Source of the DNA: MFD09286-c1 sp963701015
Lineage (GTDB): Bacteria; Bacteroidota; Bacteroidia; Bacteroidales; DTGW01
Assembly: GCA_963701015.1 (NCBI GenBank)
Contig: OY969556.1
Span: 930,001-994,000, forward strand
DNA length: 64,000 nt
Direction: 5' to 3'
Positions within the stretch are counted from its first letter, which is position 1, and each line of letters opens with the position of its first letter. A model generated the notes under the pieces. It was not told the DNA's origin and searched no databases. It saw nothing but the letters and a program-made list of their open reading frames with translations. Of this stretch, positions 63,023 to 64,000 are shown in pieces. The position numbers and the translations under genes were made by a program.

Positions 63023-64000
63023 TTAATCTTCTATAAACGGAATAGTAAATATAAACTCCGAGCCTTTTTCTGGTTCAGAATTTACATGAATTGAACCACC
63101 TAAAAGTTCAACATATGATTTTGTGATTGAAAGGCCTAACCCTGTTCCTCCAAAATTACGGCTAATAGACGGATCGGCTTGTACAAAATGTTCGAATATT
63201 CGAATTTGATTTTCAGGTTCAATTCCAATACCGGTATCTTTAACAAAAAAATTAAGTTCTTTATCATGAATTGAATAACCATAATCTATTTGACCTGTAT
63301 AAGTGAACTTAACAGCATTATTTAATAAATTTGTTAATATTTGGGTCAATTTTGTTTCGTCGGTTATTATTTTAAAATTACTATTTTCGTTTCCTTTAAA
63401 TAACTTAAGAGTAATGTCTTTTTTTAAGGCATTTTGTTTAAAAACTGTATATAAATTATCAAGCAATATATTTATGTTCACTAACCTTTTATTTGTCTTT
63501 TCTTCGCCAGTTTCAATTCGCGAAGCAGTTAATATATCTTCAACAATTGATAATAGCTGGTAGCTATTTGAAACAATTATATTGATAAATTTTTCCCTTT
63601 CAGTCTTAAAATCATCATCTTCTTTTAATAAATTTGAAAATCCAATTATTGCATTTAAAGGTGTTCGGATTTCGTGTGACATATTTTGCAAAAAAGAAGT
63701 TTTAAGTTTATCGGATTGTTCAGCTTTTATGCGTGCCTGTATAATTTCGTTTTCCATTTGTTTGCGTATAGTAATATCTTCTTTTACCGAAACATAATGA
63801 GTAATTATACCATCGCTGTTTTTAAGAGGTGATATTGAGGCTGATTCCCAAAATAAGCTACCATCTTTTTTCCTATTTTGAAATTCACCACGCCATATTT
63901 TACCCGCTGTAATTGTATTCCATAAATTTTTATAAAATTCAATATTGTGAAAATTTGATTTTAATATAGAAGGTTTATGGCCAATAATTTCGTATTCGGA
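63023..64000 (-). CDS. PAS domain histidine kinase (N-terminus beyond window)
   Basis: The frame is open to the right edge (326 codons seen). A PAS domain (WRGEFQNRKKDGSLFWESAS, ITHYVSVKEDITIRKQMEN) leads into the HisKA/HATPase core with phospho-His in MSHEIRTPLNAIIGFSN, N-box LTNLLNNAVKFTY, and G-boxes VKDTGIGIEPENQIRIFEHF and GTGLGLSITKSYVELLGG. The internal Met at 63757 is not the true start because the PAS domain continues upstream in frame. It is convergent with the NarL-type regulator and may be part of a larger sensor. Confidence 0.92.
   Translation of the reverse strand, partial: SEYEIIGHKPSILKSNFHNIEFYKNLWNTITAGKIWRGEFQNRKKDGSLFWESASISPLKNSDGIITHYVSVKEDITIRKQMENEIIQARIKAEQSDKLKTSFLQNMSHEIRTPLNAIIGFSNLLKEDDDFKTEREKFINIIVSNSYQLLSIVEDILTASRIETGEEKTNKRLVNINILLDNLYTVFKQNALKKDITLKLFKGNENSNFKIITDETKLTQILTNLLNNAVKFTYTGQIDYGYSIHDKELNFFVKDTGIGIEPENQIRIFEHFVQADPSISRNFGGTGLGLSITKSYVELLGGSIHVNSEPEKGSEFIFTIPFIED

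Overview
The window is AT-rich chromosomal DNA from a member of the Bacteroidota, probably an anaerobic or facultative Bacteroidales-like lineage (inference). Support comes from promoters of the TTTG-N19/20-TAnnTTTG type, many Bacteroidota-specific families (DUF3822, DUF3127, DUF4199, DUF5606, GldM-like domain), short AT-rich spacers, a secreted glycosidase with a type IX secretion (Por) sorting domain, and many small lipoproteins. No phage, plasmid or CRISPR locus is visible. One intact insertion sequence (about 32082-33921) and one transposase-derived Zn-ribbon ORF (59950-60408) are the only mobile-type DNA.

Layout. 1-5 kb: housekeeping genes (thioredoxin lipoprotein, rsmD, DUF3822, aldo/keto reductase, trhO). 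5.3-7.8 kb: a REC-PAS-adenylate cyclase and a SiaB-like kinase. 7.9-13 kb: DUF3127 gene, then the [NiFe]-hydrogenase maturation genes hypF, hypC, hypD, hypE (no hypA/hypB or structural subunits here). 13-17 kb: phosphoesterase, DoxX, EVE protein, pyruvate kinase. 17.1-25.1 kb: a minus-strand signalling cluster of a PAS histidine kinase, a sensory [FeFe]-hydrogenase fused to a histidine kinase, two single receivers and a receiver-PP2C phosphatase. 25.6 kb: tRNA-Arg(CCU). 25.8-31 kb: CvpA and a group of exported proteins. 31-34.4 kb: gapA, the IS1182-family element, DUF5606. 34.4-36.4 kb: a frameshifted macro-domain gene, two haem-binding proteins, a tiny lipoprotein. 36.5-42.6 kb: folD, ffh, Fe-alcohol dehydrogenase, LsrG-like monooxygenase, a cyclase-HD protein, a GldM-like protein. 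42.7-45.8 kb: sugar symporter and aldose epimerase. 46-51.6 kb: two repeat-domain lipoproteins, an acyl-CoA synthetase, a LuxR regulator. 51.6-55.4 kb: hydE, hydF, aspA. 55.5-59.7 kb: glycosyltransferase, DUF4199, SRP RNA, secreted GH5-like enzyme. 60-64 kb: Zn-ribbon protein behind a start-codon tandem repeat, a two-component pair, and a partial PAS kinase.

How it fits together. The main theme is hydrogen and signalling. H-cluster maturases HydE and HydF (with AspA in the same operon) could serve the hydrogenase-kinase at 19.5-23 kb. All four H-cluster cysteines of that protein are kept while catalytic-tuning residues are replaced, as expected of a H2 sensor. Its operon delivers the signal to receivers, one fused to an RsbU/SiaA-type phosphatase, and a SiaB-like kinase sits 10 kb away. 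A H2-responsive partner-switching pathway is therefore the most interesting hypothesis. The hyp genes imply that a [NiFe] hydrogenase is encoded elsewhere.
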